Assembly (NCBI GenBank): GCA_940337035.1 | Contig: OW679197.1 | Coordinates: forward strand, 42,972,466-43,036,465 | Length of the DNA: 64,000 bases | Origin: Agriotes lineatus | Taxonomy: Eukaryota; Arthropoda; Insecta; Coleoptera; Elateridae | Direction: 5' to 3' | Shown here: piece after piece, positions 34,675 to 46,363 of the stretch | How positions within the stretch are numbered: the stretch's first letter is position 1 | How the letters are laid out: every line of letters begins with the position of its first letter | The notes under the pieces: model-generated | Told to the model about the DNA's origin: nothing | The model's database searches: none | The model's input: only the letters and a program-made list of their open reading frames with translations | Program-made: the position numbers and the translations under genes

Positions 34675-36440
34675 ATGGCAGATAAAAGGGTTACAAGAAA
34701 AAGCAAGAAGACTGAAGAGGATAAAGGTGAAGTACAAGAAGAAATGGAAGTAGTAGCGACTAGTGCTGAAGTAGAAATGGAAGAGATACAGGAAGAAATA
34801 GGAATACAAGGTGATCAAATTAGAATTCAGCAGGAACCAATAGAAAAACAAACCATTGATATGGACAGATTAATGGAAATGATGGCAAGATTGGAAGAAA
34901 ATTTACAAGAATCAAATAGGAAAGAGGCGGCAGAGTTGAAGAAGGATTTACATGAAATAAAGAATGATGCAGCAGAAATGGAAAATAGATTGCAAGAAAA
35001 TTTACAACAGTCCATTGAGAAAACTGCAGAGAAGATAATTGTGGAGTTAGCAGAGGAAAGTAAGAAGGATGCTGAGCAACGGGAAAAAAGGTTAAAACAG
35101 GATGCTGAGGAAAGCGAATGTAGATTACAGCAAGCAATTAAGAGTAATGCAAAGAAGTTGCAAGTACAAAAAGGACCAACCGGATATGATGGAAGAGACA
35201 ATGAAGGAGTTAAAAGAAGATTTTAATAAAGTGCAACTTGAGAATAAACAAGAATTGCAAGCACAAATAAATAAAATTAGTATTACATTAAAAAGTTATA
35301 AGGATGAAGTTAAAAATGATGTGAGAAGGGAAAGGCAGAAAGATAACAAACAGCTAGGGGAAAATTTAACAAAAATCGTAGACGACAAGTTAGTAAATAA
35401 TATCGAAGAGCTGGAAGGGAAAATAGGAGGAATACAAAGACAGAATGAGGATGTGAATGGAAAAATAGAACTAATTGATAAAAAGGTAGATCAAAACAGA
35501 ACTGAGATGCAAGGAGAAATTAATCAAAATGTAAAGAAAGTTAATTTGTTAACGGAAAATAGTTCAACAAAGTTTAAAGAGGTAGAAGATACATTGAAAA
35601 GAATGCAAGATGGTATGGGAATTTTAAATGGGAGTCAAATAAGAAATTATGTGGGATGACCGATGACCTATCTAGTCAAATTAGATGACATAATGAAGTC
35701 AGTATATGATGAACATAAAAGGTTACAAATTATTAATATGACCTTAAGAAGTCATGCAGATATTTGGCATAGTATAATAAAATCTAAATATAGCAATTAT
35801 CAAGAATTTAGAAAGTTATTCATGAAACAGCATTGGAGTAATGCACGTCAAGCTCAGGTTAGAACACAGTTAACAACTGGTAGATATTTTGAAGGAGGCA
35901 GTATACGGGAAATGTATGTAATAAACAAATTTCATCGAGCACAGCATTTAAAACCTAAATTAGCCGAGGCAGAGATAATCCAACATTTATCTCGACATTT
36001 AGAAGGAGAAATAACAAAAGCTGTAGCGGTCCAAAATATTAAAACTATGAAAGATTTTCTGGAAATTATGGGAATTATGATATGGCTATTGGCAATAATA
36101 ATCGAAATTATAATAGGAATGAAGGTCCCAGTTTTCAAAATTACAGTAAAAGAAAATTTGATGATTTACAACAACAGAAATTCAATTTTGGCGGAAATAA
36201 ATATAATAATGGTAGAACAGGGGAAAGGAATTTTAATTATAACTATGATAGGAATCTTGATAGATGGAGAAATAACAGATATAATATGGAAAAATAAAAG
36301 CAGGAGGAAAATAGAAATAACTATCCTAGAAGACAATACATAAATACACTATGCAGAAATATAAATGAAAGAGGAAGACCAATAGAGAAAAATCGGATGG
36401 AAGAAACTGAGGGCTTGGAAGATTCCTCAGAAGATTAAAA
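34675..36440 (+). pseudogene. Gag-like gene of a Gypsy-type LTR retrotransposon (frameshifted)
   Basis: It starts with ATG at 34675 (MADKRVTRKSKK). The first 450 or so residues are a long, very Glu/Lys/Gln-rich coiled coil, in frame 1 to about 35160 and then frame 2. A capsid-like segment follows (LRSHADIWHSIIKSK, QEFRKLFMKQHWSN, TTGRYFEGGSIREMY), matching the conserved retrotransposon gag fold in its W/F and Y spacing. A TGA at 35657 and a further shift near 36060 interrupt it. The basic Asn/Arg-rich tail (GNYDMAIGNNNRNYNRNEG) continues in frame 1 and would be the nucleic-acid-binding part; no CCHC zinc knuckle is visible. At least three frame breaks make the gene inactive. Confidence 0.7.
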
Positions 36441-36605
36441 AAAAACTTAAATTTTAATTAGTTTAAAGAAGAACCTCACGTGTTTTAATAATAATTATGA
36501 GAATGATGGAGAATTTTTACTGGAAGAGGAAAAAGAAGGAAATCAAATTTCAACATTACCATTTTTAAAAGTAAATTTAAATAATACTGACTATTCAACA
36601 CTATA

Positions 36606-37090
36606 ACATATAAGCCAATCACATTGCAGACATTTGCTCTTTTCACCCAATAACAGCAGTATATCACTGAATATTTGGCACCATGCAAAATATTCACAAA
36701 ACAATGTACGTACTCAAAAAATAAATAGCCTTGTTGCGAAGTATCGCTTAGCAACGATGTTCTGTCCTTAGTGATATCGCTAGGTTACATAACACTAAAC
36801 CCCAACAAACTGTGTGGCTTGTTTTAAAAATTTTAAAATGCTGTGTTTTGGAAGTATTCCGCTGAATTTAATTGAGAATGAATAATTATACTATTGTTGG
36901 ATTATTTTTCAATAAATTTAATCGTTATGTATTAATATTGTTAAATAGTCATCCCAAATACCACTCGAAGTGGATATATTTTTTAAAAATATTTTGCCAT
37001 TTCCATAGAAATTATTGCAAATTTCACTCAACAAAATCACATTTAAATGTCACTCGCCTTCGGCTCGTGACATTTTTGATGTGATTTTGT
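36606..37090. repeat. Foreign segment within pol, including an inverted duplication of the protease start
   Basis: The pol reading that ends EKEGNQISTLPFLKVNLNN near 36600 is interrupted here and appears to resume near 37094. From 36957 the segment is an inverted copy of 37065-37168. The arms are about 100 bp with high identity (for example AGTGGATATATTTTT and the inverse of ATATATCCACTGC), joined by the loop GTCACTCGCCTTCGGCTCGT. The right arm runs into protease-coding sequence, so the left arm is a reversed copy of coding DNA rather than a separate MITE end. Confidence 0.55.
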
Positions 37091-37093
37091 ATC

Positions 37094-37455
37094 GTGAAAT
37101 TTAAACACAATAATTTACATGGAAACGACAAAATATTTGTCAAAAATATATCCACTGCTTGTGGTATTATCCTCGAATATTTAGCTTTGATTGATAGTGG
37201 TGCGATGGCATCGTTAATAAATGAAGAAATAATTTTAAATAATTTGGATGTCCTACATAAGAATATTATAAAAGTGAATAAAATAGACCAAAAGAAAAAT
37301 ATCAACAACAAACCGAATGTTAAATGTAAAGATAATTATTAATCAGTGGGAAGGTGTTGTTAGATTGTTTATAGTTAAAGGTCTTAGTGTGGACATGGTG
37401 TTAGGAATTGACATAATTCAGCAATTGGGTATTAATATTGATGGATCATAAAGGT
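37094..37455 (+). pseudogene. Retropepsin-like protease domain (pol)
   Basis: The reading from 37094 contains ALIDSGAMASLINEE, the D-S/T-G active-site loop of LTR-retrotransposon aspartic proteases. After a one-base shift near 37335 the C-terminal protease signature follows (WEGVVRLFIVKG, then MVLGIDIIQQLGINID), ending at TAA near 37450. This is the expected protease position between gag and RT. A frameshift and the upstream inverted duplication show that it is inactive. Confidence 0.7.
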
Positions 37456-37549
37456 TATTAATTTAAAGGGGTTAATTAAATCTTGGATCTGTACCAGTAG
37501 TGTCAGCCAAGAAGATAAGTGTTACCAATTCGAGAAAAATGGAGACATA

Positions 37550-37942
37550 ATGAAATATAAAAAAGGTATAGTGATTAATAATAATGTAATAGAGAATATA
37601 AAGAATAATTATGATAATAATGGGTTATTGCTGAATGAGTTAAAAATAGGTGAAAAGAATAAACAATTTAAAGGCCAAATATTAGAAATAATTTACAGAA
37701 ATAAAGAGGTTATTAATGAAGAAGTAGGAAAAGCACAGAAATACATTCATAGGTTGCAGGTTGATGAATCAAAAAGCTTTAATAGTAAATCTTATTCTAT
37801 TCCATTCGAATTAAGAGGACAAGTTACGAAGAAAATACAAAACAGTACTTACTTTGGTGAGTTAATTGATAGTTATGTCAATGTAAAAATAGATTTGTCA
37901 ATACCTGGTTTGAGTAAATGTAGAAGTCAAGTTGACATTTGA
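37550..37942 (+). pseudogene. Start of Gypsy-type reverse transcriptase (truncated)
   Basis: The 130-codon reading has the region linking protease to RT (FKGQILEIIYRNKEVINEEV and KAQKYIHRLQV) followed by the first conserved RT block, SKSYSIPFELRGQVTKKIQ. In intact Gypsy elements this leads into the fingers and palm. Here the reading diverges after about residue 105 and stops. The palm motifs (YxDD), RNase H and integrase were not found downstream, and no 3' LTR follows, so the element is truncated at its 3' end. Confidence 0.65.
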
Positions 37943-38344
37943 TGTCATTAAATAATCAAGAATAAAAATAAAAATTTAAACTTCAACTAATAGAGATCTA
38001 GATTTGGCGAACCACCCTGAATAAGAGTACTTAATTGAAATAATTGATTTGAAAGTAATTACAGGTTTACTAACATGGTGCATTGCATTAATTAAGAGCA
38101 AGCTCAAAGTAAAATAGTCACTACATAAATTATATGACTAGTTCAAATGTGGAGCTATCACTTAACATAACAATATTATAAACCCTATTACTATTTATAA
38201 ATCGAGGTACTATTACAACACATATAGCAAAAAATATGTTCTAAACAAAAATTCTTAACAACTAAAAATCAAGAGCACTGCTTATACACGAAAAGTTCGA
38301 ACAAAACATTCATAAAGTACATTAACGTTTAACAATAGTGCTTT
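37943..38344. other. A+T-rich spacer, nothing recognised
   Basis: No coding or repeat signal was recognised between the truncated pol and the next non-LTR fragment. Confidence 0.4.
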
Positions 38345-39060
38345 ACACCGGATTTCCATCTATGCGCCAGATGCAAGTAAACTAAAAGAGGAAACAGAAT
38401 TGTGTACCCACAATGCACTATGAATCAATAACACGTTCTTCCCCCATAAAGAACAATACAAACATACGTAGGAAGATACCAGAGGACAAAAATCTACCAT
38501 AGATGATATAATTACTAATTGAGCAATACACCCATCACAAATAAAAGACGTCCGAATATAGTATCAGACCACAAATTCGTACTAGAAAAAATAAGAATGG
38601 AGTTAAAACTCAAAAAGAAACAACAACCACAATATACAGAGATGTTAAAGATATAGCTAACAGAAGACGGTATCACACGGCGCCTCTGTGAAAAAATGCT
38701 AAAAAAAGGATATCCAATAACGCCATAAAAATAGAAGATGACGTGGAAGAGAGCTGGAAGAAAACGAGACATAACATATTAGGAGCTGCAACAGAAGCAT
38801 TGGGACTAAGAAAAGTGATGTGAAATCAAGACGTAATATAAAACCATGGTTTATAGAGGTAGTGAAAGACCTAGCACTGGAAATACTAAAAGCATATGTC
38901 CAATATAAGAGTAATAAAGCACCAGAGAAACATAGAGAATATGTCGAAATTAGGAACAGAGTGAATGCAGAAATAAAAGCACTAAAAAAATAATAGTGGA
39001 AAAAACTAAAAACAATTGTTAATACTGTCAATACTTGCATGATACTCTGGGACGCAGTAG
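38345..39060 (+). pseudogene. Decayed non-LTR retrotransposon: endonuclease C-terminus and linker
   Basis: Broken plus-strand frames spell pieces of an apurinic-type endonuclease and the following linker: ISIYAPDASKLKEETE near 38356, then directly NNTFFPHKEQYKHT, DTRGQKSTIDDIITN, DHKFVLEKIRMELK, and then VEESWKKTRHNILGAATEAL. The jump from the YAPD block to the NTFF block skips the central endonuclease, so there is an internal deletion as well as several stops and shifts. The family resembles the endonuclease-RT elements at 1-282 and 40608-47943 but is not the same copy type. Confidence 0.65.
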
Positions 39061-40600
39061 TTTAATTGTAAAAGTACTAATGCTTCGCAAAGCTTTTTTA
39101 ATTTCAATATTTAAATATAAATGATGAATAAAAGGTTTCCGGAGATGATGGTAAGCTCGACATATACATGCGTTAATATAATCTCTATATTGCGATGATA
39201 TTGCACCTGAGTAGTATGCTATGGTATTGTACCTTGAAGCGCGGCGTTTTTTACCTACCTACACTTACTGAATTATTACTTTACTTTGCCCTGGGTTCGC
39301 TAGTTGATTCAGTCGGTATGCTTATGAGATTCTTTTTGATATTCGCAGAGTGGTTAAGGGTAAGCTAATGTTATTTGAGGCCAACATATATTGTTTAAAG
39401 CCAGCTCGTGGACACCTAGAATGTTGTACTCGCCAATGCAAATATGAATGACCATAAGAAGCTAAACAGTGAAGACATATAATCTGCAAACCAATACACA
39501 GACAAGAAAATACATATAAGTACATGCAAAATACAGCGCTAACACGCTACATATATGAAAATGGTTCAAACAGATACGTAGAAGTTCATCAATCGGTGCA
39601 AAGTTAAATAGCGTGCACTAGTAAACTCAACGCGACGCTGTCCCTTCTTGAACAGTCTCGTAACCGGATATCGGCCTTCGAAGATAGTGCGTGCACGTTG
39701 GGATGACGTAACTGCGACGTTCGATCAGCAGGTAATTTCCCGTGCTAGCAATCACAAGGGCAATGGCTCCAGCTGGTGCAATAATATTTCGCTTGCTCGG
39801 TGATTATGGCTATTAACTAACCTGGCTTTTGAGGGCTCCCAAGTGTTATAGCTGTATACTAAGGCAGGTACTTTTCCTATGATGTCGCAACGATAGCTGT
39901 CTTTTGACAACGCTGCAACTGCGGCAGGATTTGGCTGCTTTTGGGTGCTGGCGTCTCTTTCAGAGGCACGATGAGCCGACGGCGAATAATACCGGCTACC
40001 ACACAATATATGTTGCGCTGTTTAGGGCTTTTATTATCCCGCTTCGTGTTGCTGACAATTCGCGAGTTTGATCAGCGAACTCGCGACGACCCGCACTTGT
40101 TAACAATCTGGGTGCGAATCTCTTGATCCGCGCTATTCAACCACTTTGGCGCGAATCTCTTTCTTGCAGGCCTCCGGCGTTGATTCCCATACTAACCGGT
40201 TATTCCCGCGCTAAAACTGCATTGTTAGTGCATTGTTTGACGCACTCGTAGCACACCGCACTTATAGTCATTGACTGCGCATACGTTAAATATCACTCTA
40301 TAGTACTAAACTCCGTGCATAAATACAAGAGCACTCACTGTCAGGCTTTATTGCTGATTATCATATAATGGAGAGATATCATTTGAATAAATACAGGTGG
40401 CACGAATTGACCAGTTTCAACGTGAACGCTAGTCTTGCTTAGTTTTTAGTTGGGCTAATTGGATAATTTTAGATGGCAAGATTAGCATGTTTAAATAATT
40501 ATTAAGTACTTAGTTGTAATTCATACAGCGTTATTAAGTAATTTGATTTAAAGTCATATTAAAAGCAGGATTGAGTTCATTTAAATAGAGTTAATTGATG
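39061..40600. other. Spacer; GC-richer block 39570-40370, possible LTR remnant
   Basis: The 39570-40370 block is distinctly GC-richer than its flanks and holds a perfect-armed palindrome at about 40058-40082 (CGCGAGTTTGATC, then CGAACTCGCG). The 84-codon minus-strand reading (39752-40006) matches nothing known. On the minus strand, TATAATCAGC-type A+T boxes followed by CAGTGAGTGCTCTTG near 40330 recall LTR promoter regions, but no TG...CA boundaries were found. Confidence 0.35.
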
Positions 40601-40607
40601 ATAGCTC

Positions 40608-40820
40608 TTGGGTAGCGGTAGGTACACCTTTACGATCCCGGTGAAGGTTAAACCTACATCAGGAATAGCGATCCTGCCCGTGCAAGCTCTTGATTTCTCC
40701 CACCTCCTGTGTCCGGGAGAAATCATGTCCCAACCTTAATCCCACCAATCACCCTATTTTGTTTTTCCTTATCTCCTACATTCTACCACTCGCCAACCCG
40801 CATGGCCAGCGTGGCGAGTT
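40608..40820 (+). other. 5' UTR of the RTE-like element
   Basis: A non-coding, GC-richer leader lies between the target-site duplication and the first ATG context. Such leaders usually carry an internal promoter. It includes the palindrome TTTCTCCC...GGGAGAAA at about 40692-40722. Confidence 0.6.
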
Positions 40821-41339
40821 ATGGTCAACAACCTTCCAGAAACCATGATGCCAATTTATAAAGGAAAAGTACCCCAGGTGGGTGGAGCTAGGCGCTCTGA
40901 TTCCCACACTGACCATAAAAAGTCAATCTGCCCTACGGATTCTGGCGAGGGCAATAAGTTGACAAAAAATCAAATTAAACGAAGAAAATCGTTTCTAATA
41001 GCGACGTATAACATCCGCACTATGAGACTAGATGAACACCTAACGAGATTGGAACAAGAATTAAAATCAATAAATTGCAACATACTTGGTTTATGTGAAA
41101 CTAGAATGAAGGGCAAAAAATCAACCACACTTAAATCAGGTGTTGTATCAAAATAATGAGAAATCAGATTCACATATCGGAGGAGTGGTACTTCTAATTA
41201 ATAAACGCAGCAAACACATGATAACAAAGATGCAAGCTATGTCAGATCGTGTCATTTATATAACACTGAGACTCAGTAACAAATATTCTTTACTTTACAA
41301 ATAAAACAGGTATATGCACCCACCAGCGCCTCAGAAGAG
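40821..41339 (+). pseudogene. RTE-like element: N-terminal half of the apurinic-type endonuclease
   Basis: The reading from 40821 has a basic N-terminus and then the first EEP-family endonuclease block, FLIATYNIRTMRLDEHL. LGLCETRMKGKK follows, where the N and E are metal/active-site positions. It stops at 41154, but the next frame continues with GGVVLLINKRSKHMI and DRVIYITLRLSN, and a third with VYAPTSASEE up to the insertion at 41340. Two small frameshifts therefore separate otherwise well-conserved pieces. Confidence 0.8.
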
Positions 41340-43608
41340 TGTCAGGTCATTTTGGTATTTTAATTAGCCACCTAGGCTTTAGGGCAGCGTGCCCGTAGGC
41401 TAAACCCTTTTAGTTACTTATTTGGCTTCATCGCCTAATTCCATAATAATGATTTTGCACATATTTGGCCCCAAACGCAGTATTTCTCGTCAGTTGGAGC
41501 ACCCCTTTGCTGGTACTTTGGCAGCCGGGTGTTATCGCTCGCAAGAATTCCGAACCTTCTAGAAATCACGCCGTTGAGGCGTGCTGTCTTCGTTACCGGA
41601 ACTTATTTGTTTTATTGAGCGCATCGCCATTGGCTGTCGAGGGTCACGTGGTAACGCCGTTTTGGCTCACGCCACTGCAGGGGTCGTAACACTGCTTGCT
41701 TGGGCATTCAGCCGAGGGCCGTTGATCGAAGAAGTCGCAGAATGTGCCGTTTCGCGGCGTTCCCGCCATTTGCGGGGACGCCAGCCTGTTTTTCCCGTCT
41801 CGTGCTGTTTCAGCGAATGTTGTGTAAATTGCCGTTGTTTGTTAGTACCGTTGCTGTGAAAGCCTTCCTATTTCCCGTGCTGTTTCAGCGAATATGCCAT
41901 AAACTGTTTCGCCTTTAAGAGTCGCGTGTGATTATGCGAGTGGCAAGTCTTTACGTCAAAGCGTGGGTGTGTGAAGGGCTTCACGGGGCCAGTTCTGCGT
42001 TTGTGAGAAAGGGGGCTTTCCCTTTGCAACTCGCTGTTTTCGAGGATCTTTCTAGGCAGGACGAAGTAGGCCTCTTTGCCGCCGTAAGTGTGCTCTCAGG
42101 AGAGCGTCCTAACGCCGCCATCTTGACGGATTCCAGCCCGTTTACCCCAGATGCCGTGTTTCGGCGATTTAGCTGCCACAGACTGCCGCCTTCTACCAAC
42201 TGACTGCACGCAACTCTCATAGACCGTCTACGGACTAAGGTATTTGTAATTACAACCATTTAAACATATTAACTGTCGCTTGTGCGAGCGGTGGTGCTTT
42301 TGTGCTCAACTTTGTGTGGGCGGATGCGTGCCCCTTGCTTGCTTGTCGCGGCTTTTAATGCCGGTTTGAGGCCACCATGCTTCAAGACGCTACTTTGGTA
42401 GCCTACTAGTAAGTTCATGTGCGCGAGTTTCGCGTTTCATCGCCTAAATAGCTAAAGAACTCTGCGCCTATGTTTTGGTGTTACGTTTGTGCTAACTTTT
42501 AATTCAGTAACGTTAGGTGCGCGAGCTTCGCTATATTGTACCGATTAATACATAAATGGAATCAACGCCTCGCCGTGCTGAGCCTGGCGCGCCCTAATCT
42601 GTTCGAGCTCTTTGTTTATGTTTGCGAGGGCTTTGTGCTTTGCTTATCAGGTGTTAACCGCAGCCAACGACTGCGTGGGCGACGTAGCAGGGGCTGGCAA
42701 CTATTCCAAATTCGCATGCTTTAGTGAGGCTATGTTAGCCCCTCTTCCTGGTCAAATATTGCAGTCACGCTGCCCCGCTGCCTAACGAGTTAGGCCTTCG
42801 ATTAAATCGTCGCGCATTTGTGCGGCGTCGTGCTTTGCTGCTAGCTACACTGCTCCCGTTGCCTTTGCAGGTCGGCGTCTGTTATCGCGAACTAACGCGC
42901 CCTTTTCCGGAGTGCGTATTTCTAAACTGTACTCTAATATGTAAAGTGTCGAGCCCACTGCGGCCGGCCACCCATAGTGTGTTGTTTACTAGCATAGCGC
43001 GTCCATAAGCTGGTGCTTAACGTAAGAAATAACATAAGCTTGGCGGCACGATTTGCTGCCCAGATGTAGTTATCGACCAATAGACGCATATTTAATTAAG
43101 GGACGTATTATTCCTATTCGACCTGTGCATGCTTTGTTTCAGATAGCGCCTTTTACAGTGTAAAGATTGGTGTACGGCGAGACGTGAGAGATCAGAGCGT
43201 GCAGGTAGGTCCAGTGGTTGCGCAGTCTCGGCCCAAAGAGTCCCAATATTACCATTCCAGTATTTGCGATCACGAAATTGTTATTTGAGCTTGCAGCTCA
43301 TGAGAATTCTTATCGATGGAGTAACTTGAATACTTCGCTCCCGTCTAACCGCCCAGGCCCGGTTAGTCGGGTTAAGACAGGCTTGGTGGCGCCCTCATTA
43401 TTTTACCGTTAGTTACCGACCCTCTGGCCGTTACCCTCAGATAATCTCGTTAAAGGACCCGCCCATCTCCACTGAAAGTCTAGCTCGGCCTAACTTGTTG
43501 CGGCTGGGTAGCGGCCTAGGAGAACTTTCGTCCCTTACGTCACGCGCCGGCCGTTTCGTTATTGTATGAGCCGGTGCGGTGTCGTAAAGTCAGTTTAAGA
43601 CCGTAACA
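41340..43608. mobile_element. 2.27-kb GC-rich solo-LTR-like insertion with AGAG target duplication
   Basis: It begins TGTCAGGTCATTTTGG and ends AAGACCGTAACA, that is TG...CA. AGAG lies on both sides (41336-41339 and 43609-43612). The insertion splits the endonuclease frame, which joins up cleanly across it. It is much more GC-rich than anything else in the window and contains no recognisable protein; the 60-92 codon ORFs inside are not supported. A partial internal repeat occurs at 41790-41819 and 41871-41894 (TTTCCCGT and TGCTGTTTCAGCGAAT). A solo LTR of a large LTR retrotransposon is the best explanation. It is unrelated to the copy 1-5 family. Confidence 0.75.
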
Positions 43609-43612
43609 AGAG

Positions 43613-44065
43613 AACGAGGTAGAACAACTGTATGAAGATATATCAAAAGCAATTCAAAAAGAAAGAACACACTATGTCACAATAATGGGCGACTTTAATG
43701 CCATAATAGGGCGAAACAAGGACGAGCACCAAAACAATATCGGTGACTTCGGCCTCGGATCAAGGAACGAGAGGGGTGAAATGCTGTTACACTTCTTACA
43801 GAAAGAAAACTTGTACTGTTTAAATACATTCTTCAAGAAACCTCCGCAACGAAAGTGGACATGGGGGAGTCCGAATGGGACTATGAAGAATGAGATCGAT
43901 TATATACTTACCAACCATAAAAATATTTGCTTTGACGTGTCAGTTCTCGACAAATTTGATACCGGAAGTGACCATAGATTAGTTAGAGCAACAATGAAAA
44001 TTGACATCAGAAACGAGAGAAAAACTAATCCAGAAACCATCTATTCCCTACAACACAACACCTAA
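43613..44065 (+). pseudogene. RTE-like element: C-terminal half of the endonuclease
   Basis: The reading continues from the insertion site (NEVEQLYEDISKAIQKE). It includes the catalytic block YVTIMGDFNAIIGRNKDEHQ, then TFFKKPPQRKWTWGSPNGT, NEIDYILTN and the terminal SDHRLVRATMKI. In this nuclease family GDFN, the D of IDYI and the SDH motif are catalytic. All are intact in this segment. Confidence 0.85.
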
Positions 44066-44531
44066 GTAAACATAAACAAAAATATCAAAAGCACATTGAA
44101 CATAAATTAGGCCCAGTTAATGAATTAAAGAACTTAGGAATAAATTAATTAACAGACAGAATTACATCCAGTATTGAAATAGCTACAAAAAGTATATGTT
44201 CAAAAAGAAAACAGGGAAACAACAAATTGAGTGAAGCAACATTAAAATTAATAAAACAAAGAAAAATGTTGAACAGAGACACGGAAGAACTAAATAAAAC
44301 TATAAACAAACATATCCGAAAAGATCTGAGAACATATAATACAAAAAATGTACAGTCTGTGATAGAAGACAACGCGAATTTAAGAGTACTTTAATCGAAG
44401 ATGGCTAAAGGTCAAACTAATATCTTCAAACTAAAACACAGAGAAGAGATAGTTGTAAGAGACAAGAAACAAATAATAAATGCTGTAGAGGACTTTTATA
44501 AATCACTATACAATACTACATTCTCAACATT
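44066..44531 (+). pseudogene. RTE-like element: endonuclease-RT linker
   Basis: Broken frames carry the lysine-rich linker (ATKSICSKRKQGNNK, KHIRKDLRTYNTK) and then the pre-RT block GQTNIFKLKHREEIVVRDKK with VEDFYKSLYNTT, ending at the second insertion. A TAA at about 44392 and several shifts interrupt it. Confidence 0.7.
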
Positions 44532-46363
44532 GTATATACTGCGATGGTATTTAGCCCTCAAATCGGCTCTGATTGCAGTACAAGCAAATAGCAAATTAAA
44601 TCATTAAAGCACAGAGTTGTAATAATGCAAGCATCTGAGAAAATTCACATAAATTGCCAAATCATAATAACACTGGTATAATTCGCCAATGACATTGATT
44701 ATATTTGAATGGGCACAGAAATATGGAAGCTCAAATTCCGTGTATTGGGTTTAGCAATGTAATTTTAATCGTAATATAATAGATTTTCACAAACTAAAAA
44801 CCGAATCTAAATTAATTAAGAACTGGCACAAAAAGTTCAAGTTAGACACAGCTTAAAAATGGAAGCGTAGAAAGTAAAGTCATTAGAGAATGGGTAGCAA
44901 ATGAACATTTTTAATAAAGGTGAGAACAAGAATGACTAGAAGAATAAGGCATAGAACATAGAAAAGCCAGGCAAGTCATTTATTACATGAAAATACAAGA
45001 CTTGGGGATTTGAAGAGATTGAAATAGCAAGAAATTAGGTGGAATTCAAATAAGCAAGAAATTAGACAATGTTGGTGGATTAAAAAACTAGTCAGTGCAG
45101 CGATAAACAATGGGCATTTAAGTGTGGTAAAAAAATGAAGTGAGTGGCGCATTAAAAAACATTGAGAAATAAACAATTCCAAAAGACAATAATTCTAGTA
45201 CATAAGAGATTGTAATTAACTGATAAAATTTTGTTAAATTAGATTTTAAGTTATGTTTTTGTACCTGGTTGATTTCCTACAATTCAAATCTGTAGACAGT
45301 GTTTTGTCAATTACGACAAGGGATAGCAATTGTTCTAAATAAATTGGTGAAAGTGCTTGGTTTTTGCTCTATCTTTAATTACCAAAATTTCATAGAAAGC
45401 ATAAATGTATAAAAAAATAAATAGCACCATCGTAATCAGCGAATTCGAGTGTATCAGCACAATTGGAGGCAAGAGATTCCAGGTATTTGAGTTTTTGGCG
45501 TTCCGAGGCGACGACGGCAGCCACGGCTTGGAGGCGATTTCCCGCAGCATCAATCTGCAGTATCGTGGGAAGGCATAGGGTGTCAGGATTCTTCCGGCAG
45601 CTCCACACATCAGGCCAGAACATAATCCAGCATCACGAGCAGCCCGGGGAGCAAGATTACAGCCAGATTCACCATCAAAAGGGGGTCCCGAATCTACGAA
45701 AGTGAGGTTAGTGAATTGTCCAATTTTGATCTGCCCGATCGGTGTGAAAATTTGAGCATACGTTAATTACGACCTGGAGAACACGAAAATCGTAACAGTC
45801 CCCGTGGATGGCGAGGTATTTTCCCAGGATTTTCAATTAAAATCGTCAATTGGAGGCACCAAGAAACAAATGCGAATACGGCGTCCTTTTTAAGAATGCA
45901 CCAATAGCTAACGATCTGGAAAAACAAAAGATTGCCTAGAAGCCGCTTGAAGGCAATTATTCAAAATCTTACCATCAAAATTTGTTCATTTAATTGTTGA
46001 TAAATCAATTTCACACGCGAGCTGAAAATAATTAGAACTTGTTGTGATAGATTTGACGTACAAACGGCACATTACGCCTACATTTCAGGTCAATCTGCCT
46101 ACTTTTCAGAGGCGTACCGTAGAATTTTAACTTGGAAAGTCAGGAACCCAACACCCGAGATTTTGAGTTTTTAATTTCATGTCTCTATTTAAAATTGAGC
46201 TAGCGAAGTTAGGAAATAAGATGAATGGATTAGAAAAAGGGCAAACTACCATAAGAGTAATTCTCAATTTTGGCGTACCCAACGAAATTAATTAATCAGT
46301 TAGTTTGATTTAGCAAGTGGTAGAATTAAATTAAATATTGTGTGGTGACTCTTTTTATTTATC
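44532..46363 (+). mobile_element. LTR-like repeat (copy 5) inserted in the RTE-like element, ACATT duplication
   Basis: ACATT flanks the block (44527-44531 and 46364-46368). The start (GTATATACTGCGATGG, then CTCTGATTGCAGTA) corresponds to the starts of copies 1, 3 and 4. Towards the middle it has AATAAA-containing sequence (about 45338) followed by a GC-rich part (45460-45660), the same layout as copies 1, 3 and 4. It ends near TCTTTTTATTTATC. No ORF of the element itself is convincing. The 5-bp duplication supports insertion of an LTR element followed by LTR-LTR recombination. Confidence 0.65.

Noticed and set aside
34820..35201. Serine/cysteine/phenylalanine-rich minus-strand ORFs
   Set aside because: They are antisense shadows of the A-rich gag frame.
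41465..43412. Several 60-92-codon ORFs in the GC-rich insertion
   Set aside because: Few stops are expected by chance in GC-rich DNA, the frames overlap each other on both strands, and no motifs are present.
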